Source: Kordiimonadales bacterium (GTDB taxonomy: Bacteria > Pseudomonadota > Alphaproteobacteria > Sphingomonadales > Kordiimonadaceae). From it: a stretch of 64,000 bases of DNA. Below are positions 60,404 through 64,000 of this stretch, piece after piece. A program made the position numbers and the translations under genes. Each line of letters starts with the position of its first letter. The stretch's first letter is position 1. Under the pieces are notes generated by a model. It saw nothing but the letters and a program-made list of their open reading frames with translations. It searched no databases and was not told where the DNA came from. The DNA lies in assembly GCA_015485385.1 (NCBI GenBank), contig WFTS01000149.1, positions 1 through 64,000 of the forward strand, given 5' to 3'.

Positions 60404-61258
60404 CTAACCGCATCTTTCGACGAGATTATCGATTGCGGCTAAACATTCAGGCTCGGTCATCAGGGGTACATGGCCGATATCTGGTACGGTCACAGCCACC
60501 AAATCCGGGTGCCGTTTGGCCATTTCGTCAAGGGTTTCTTCCGCAAGTATATCGGAGATGCCGCCTCGTAGCACTACCGTTGGCACAGATTTCATCATAT
60601 CAAACACGCCCCACAGATCGGGTGTTTGCTCAGGATTGCTTTCAAATGTCTGGCTGATTGCTGCATCATAACTAGCGGTTAATTTACCGTTCTTTTCGGT
60701 GAAAGTTTTCTGGGCGAAATCTTCCCACTGGTCATCTGTAAACTTGGGGAAGGTGTTTAAATTGGCGATCTTCACAGCGGCGAAAGCCTGTGCCCAAGTT
60801 TTTGGCGGTGTGGTTTTGCCAACATAGGATTTAATACGTTTGATGCCTGCGGGGTCCACCTCTGGGCCGATATCATTGATGATGGCAGCTTTGAGAGTGC
60901 CCGGATGCATCGCGGCGAGCATCATAATCAATAGTCCGCCGAGCGAGGTGCCAAAGGCGATAATTTCGGGTGTCTTGAGGTGTGCTAAAAGTGCCATAAT
61001 ATCGCTGATATAAACATCAGGCCGATACCGCGTGGGATCATCATCCCAATCGCTGTTGCCGCGCCCCCGAAGATCAAGGCAAATCACCCGACAGGTTTTT
61101 GCCATATGGGCGGCAATTTGGTTAAAATCACGGGCATTGCGTGTTAGTCCGGGAATGCATAAAACCACGGGTACATTGTCGCCAGCATTATTATAGTCCC
61201 GGTAATACAGCTTGAGACCATCGGAATTGGTGAAATAGTTTTCGCTATACTCGATCAA
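60404..61258 (-). CDS. Alpha/beta hydrolase
   Basis: VVLCIPGLTRNARDF, nucleophile elbow GTSLGG, DIGHVPL. Confidence 0.9.
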   Translation of the reverse strand: MIEYSENYFTNSDGLKLYYRDYNNAGDNVPVVLCIPGLTRNARDFNQIAAHMAKTCRVICLDLRGRGNSDWDDDPTRYRPDVYISDIMALLAHLKTPEIIAFGTSLGGLLIMMLAAMHPGTLKAAIINDIGPEVDPAGIKRIKSYVGKTTPPKTWAQAFAAVKIANLNTFPKFTDDQWEDFAQKTFTEKNGKLTASYDAAISQTFESNPEQTPDLWGVFDMMKSVPTVVLRGGISDILAEETLDEMAKRHPDLVAVTVPDIGHVPLMTEPECLAAIDNLVERCG

Positions 61259-61291
61259 AGATTTTGTCCTTCCTTACGGGGTTTCCGTGCC

Positions 61292-64000
61292 TTAGCTTGC
61301 GAATTCATCTGCGAGCAACTGTGCGGTGACATAGTCCGTTTTGCCAGTACCAAGAACGGGGATTTCGTCGATTATCTTACAGTGTTTTGGGGCCATCAAT
61401 TCTGACATGCCCTCAGCCACCATATATTTTCTTAAAGCACTGGTTTGGGCGGTTTTCTCGGTGGTCAAAAGTACCAATTGCTCACCTTTCTTGGCGTCAG
61501 AAACGGCCACGACCGCATGTGCAGACTGGGTCCAAAGCGTTGAGGCGGCGGTTTCAACGGCGGTTAATGAGACCATCTCTCCCGCGATTTTTGCAAAGCG
61601 TTTGGCGCGTCCAACAATTTGGACAAAACCCTCGCCGTCTATTTCTACAATATCGCCAGTGTCGTACCAGCCGTCCTTTGGTGGCTCTAGTACACCGGGG
61701 CTGTTGGTGCGCAAATAGCCCTTCATAATATTGGGGCCTGAGACCTCAAGCCGACCGCCTTTTTTGATGCCTGGCACTGGCACGATCCGGTGCTTTATGC
61801 CCGGCAGCAGACGCCCCACAGTACCCGGTTTGACATGCATCGGTGTATTCACCGCTAATACAGGCGCGGTTTCTGTGGTGCCGTAGCCTTCAAAAATGCG
61901 CACTCCAAACTTGTTGGCATACAGCCGCCGGGTTTCGGCCTTTAATTTCTCCGCGCCCGCGAAAATATAGCGCATTGAATAAAAATCATAGGCATGGGCA
62001 AAGCGCGCATAGCCAGCCAGAAATGTATCGGTGCCAAACATGATCGAGGCGTTGCTGTCATAGACCAGTTCAGGCACGATCCTATAATGCAGCGGTGACG
62101 GATATAGAAAGACCCTTAGACCCGCAAGGATCGGCAACAGTGTGCCGCCTGTCAGACCAAAGGAATGGAAAATCGGCAGTGCGTTAAAGAGTGTATCAGC
62201 GGGGGAGAAATCTACCCTTGCAGAAATTTGCAAGCGGTTGGCTTGCAGGTTTTTATGGCTTAGGACCACTCCTTTGGGGACACCCTCAGACCCAGAGGTG
62301 AACAGCACAACCCCGGCTTCCTCTGATTTGGTGTTATGGCTCAGTCTGTGGTGCCAAAACTCAGGCGTTAACCGAGCGATCAGCGCGAATATTTTACCAG
62401 TAAGGCCGACCGAAGCCTTGAGGTCTTCTAGATACAAAAGAGTGGTCTCATCGGCGAGGGCTTTTGCATCATCCTCTAGTCCACTAAGCTTGATAAAGCG
62501 CCGAGAGGTTAGGATAGTCTTTATCTCCGCTGCTTTGCAGGCGCCTTTCAGGTTTTTGATCCCACTTGAGTAATTTAACATCGCAGGCACTCGGCCATAG
62601 GCTTGCAGTGCAAAAAAGGCCACTACGGCTCCTACCGAATTGGGCAGCATTAACGCTACATTTTCGCGGGCATGTGTATGTTTTTTGATGGACCGCCCAA
62701 GTGCAAAGCTGGCGAGAATCAGCGTTTTAAAGTTCATCGGGCTTCGTTCAACATCTTCTATCACCATCTGTTTGCCACCGTGAACGCGTTTGGCGTCCAG
62801 CAAGCTTTCAAACAAGGTGCGCTCTATATTGCTGGTATTGAACATCAGGTTTGACATGCGGTCATACAGCGCTTCAGCCAGCCACTGTCTGCGATCACGG
62901 GCATTCAATCCAGCAGGCGCAACAAAGCGGGAAGGTTCTTCGATCGTCAGTGTGATCTTGGGGAACATCCGCAACCGCAACACACCCTTTAGCCGCGAAA
63001 AGGGTGTGAACTGCGCGCCTTCGATGCGAACCGGCAACAAGGGTGCATTGGCGAGCTGGGCGATGGTGCCTGGGCCTTCATATACTTTCATCAAGGCCCC
63101 TGTGACCGTTAATCGCCCCTCAGGGAAAATCACGATACGGCGGCCTTTTTTCACTTCTCGCACCAAGGATTTGGTTGCCATCGGGTTGGTGGGGTCAAGC
63201 GGAAGTAGATCAAACAGCATAAACGCCGGTTTTACCCACCATTTGTTTGCGATGTGGGTGTTGATCGCAAATGTAAGCTGGTGCGGTAGAAATGCGCCCA
63301 AAAGCAGCCCATCAAGGAACGATGTATGGTTGGCGATAATCACCACTTTGTTCGAAACCTTCTGGTAATTGGACAGCCCCCTAACTTCCACCCGGTACAA
63401 GGCCCTTAGAACAGCGCGCGCAACGGATTGCACCAGATCTTGCGGCAAGATTTGCACAATGAAAATTGCGACTAGGCCGCTCATGATACCAACAGCGAGG
63501 AACATGGTGGGGATGGTGAAATCCAGCTTGGCAAAAATACCAATGCTGATGGCTGACCCCACCATAAAGAGCGCATTCATAATATTATTGGCTGCAACCA
63601 TGCGGGCGCGCTGCGATATAGGGCTCCGCGCCTGCATGGTGGCATATAGGGGTACGATATAAACGCCGCCCGCCGCTGATGTGCCGATGATATCAAGAAG
63701 GATGCGCCAACTGCCGGGCAGGCTTAGAAAGTCTTTGATCCCGATTAAATTATCGCCTGCAACGGGAATAAGGCTGCTGGAAAAATACAGGTCGCCAGAG
63801 AAGAGTGCCATCACCACAGCCGCTAAGGGTACAAAGCGCGCAGTTACCATACCGCGAAGCAGACGGTTACAGATCAAGGAGCCAAAGGCGATTCCAATAG
63901 AAAATAAAGCAAGAAACAGTGTGACAAGTTCTTCGCGTGCGCCCAGCGTTTCTTTTGCATAGGCCGGGAACAGCGTTAAGAAGGTGGCGCCCACAAACCA
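61292..64000 (-). CDS. MFS transporter / acyltransferase / AMP-dependent acyl-ligase fusion (Aas-LplT-like); 5' end beyond window
   Basis: MFS segment, acyltransferase ANHTSFLDGLLLGAFLP and FPEGRLT, AMP-binding VLFTSGSEGVPKGVVLSHKN. Frame remains open to the window edge. Confidence 0.88.
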   Translation of the reverse strand, partial: WFVGATFLTLFPAYAKETLGAREELVTLFLALFSIGIAFGSLICNRLLRGMVTARFVPLAAVVMALFSGDLYFSSSLIPVAGDNLIGIKDFLSLPGSWRILLDIIGTSAAGGVYIVPLYATMQARSPISQRARMVAANNIMNALFMVGSAISIGIFAKLDFTIPTMFLAVGIMSGLVAIFIVQILPQDLVQSVARAVLRALYRVEVRGLSNYQKVSNKVVIIANHTSFLDGLLLGAFLPHQLTFAINTHIANKWWVKPAFMLFDLLPLDPTNPMATKSLVREVKKGRRIVIFPEGRLTVTGALMKVYEGPGTIAQLANAPLLPVRIEGAQFTPFSRLKGVLRLRMFPKITLTIEEPSRFVAPAGLNARDRRQWLAEALYDRMSNLMFNTSNIERTLFESLLDAKRVHGGKQMVIEDVERSPMNFKTLILASFALGRSIKKHTHARENVALMLPNSVGAVVAFFALQAYGRVPAMLNYSSGIKNLKGACKAAEIKTILTSRRFIKLSGLEDDAKALADETTLLYLEDLKASVGLTGKIFALIARLTPEFWHHRLSHNTKSEEAGVVLFTSGSEGVPKGVVLSHKNLQANRLQISARVDFSPADTLFNALPIFHSFGLTGGTLLPILAGLRVFLYPSPLHYRIVPELVYDSNASIMFGTDTFLAGYARFAHAYDFYSMRYIFAGAEKLKAETRRLYANKFGVRIFEGYGTTETAPVLAVNTPMHVKPGTVGRLLPGIKHRIVPVPGIKKGGRLEVSGPNIMKGYLRTNSPGVLEPPKDGWYDTGDIVEIDGEGFVQIVGRAKRFAKIAGEMVSLTAVETAASTLWTQSAHAVVAVSDAKKGEQLVLLTTEKTAQTSALRKYMVAEGMSELMAPKHCKIIDEIPVLGTGKTDYVTAQLLADEFAS

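Noticed and set aside
62790-63368. 192-aa plus-strand ORF antisense to the acyltransferase fusion
   Set aside because: Shadow ORF over conserved acyltransferase motifs.

Overview
This 64 kb window looks like an alphaproteobacterial chromosome, judged from gene content (CobST/BolA, CarD, FdxA, SUV3-like helicase, RpoH-type sigma factor). It is densely coding on both strands. All calls come from reading the supplied translations and nucleotides by eye; no database search was run.

Housekeeping genes: queG, GST, acnA, an S9 peptidase, bolA, cobS/cobT, rpmB, a Tat amidase, SUV3-like helicase / S4 protein / fdxA / carD, an rpoH-type sigma factor and tRNA-Arg(CCT).

Accessory modules:
(1) A FecI-FecR-FecA-type cell-surface signalling operon (26.3-30.5 kb).
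(2) An inositol-phosphate cluster (30.6-37.5 kb): Ino1-type inositol-phosphate synthase, CDP-alcohol phosphotransferase, polysaccharide-type flippase, sugar/inositol-phosphate nucleotidyltransferase (frameshifted in this sequence) and an MMPL/RND exporter. It could be an uncharacterised inositol-phosphodiester lipid or glycan pathway.
(3) A sensory island (37.6-47.5 kb): two proteins with NIT-like sensor regions (a kinase and an MCP), response regulators, and an orphan lipoprotein SBP overlapping a hybrid kinase.
(4) SulP transporter plus beta-carbonic anhydrase, divergent from an OxyR-like LysR regulator that lacks the redox cysteines. The intergenic region contains an ATAG-N7-CTAT motif.
(5) A mer-like metal/thiol cluster without MerA (51.7-57.3 kb): MerR, CcdA, thioredoxin-like, MerT-like, two secreted HMA proteins, two outer-membrane proteins, and a PpiC-like protein next to a divergent DUF3604 protein. 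It carries two related MerR-type operator palindromes.

The window begins inside a probable M50-like membrane protein and ends inside an MFS/acyltransferase/AMP-ligase fusion.
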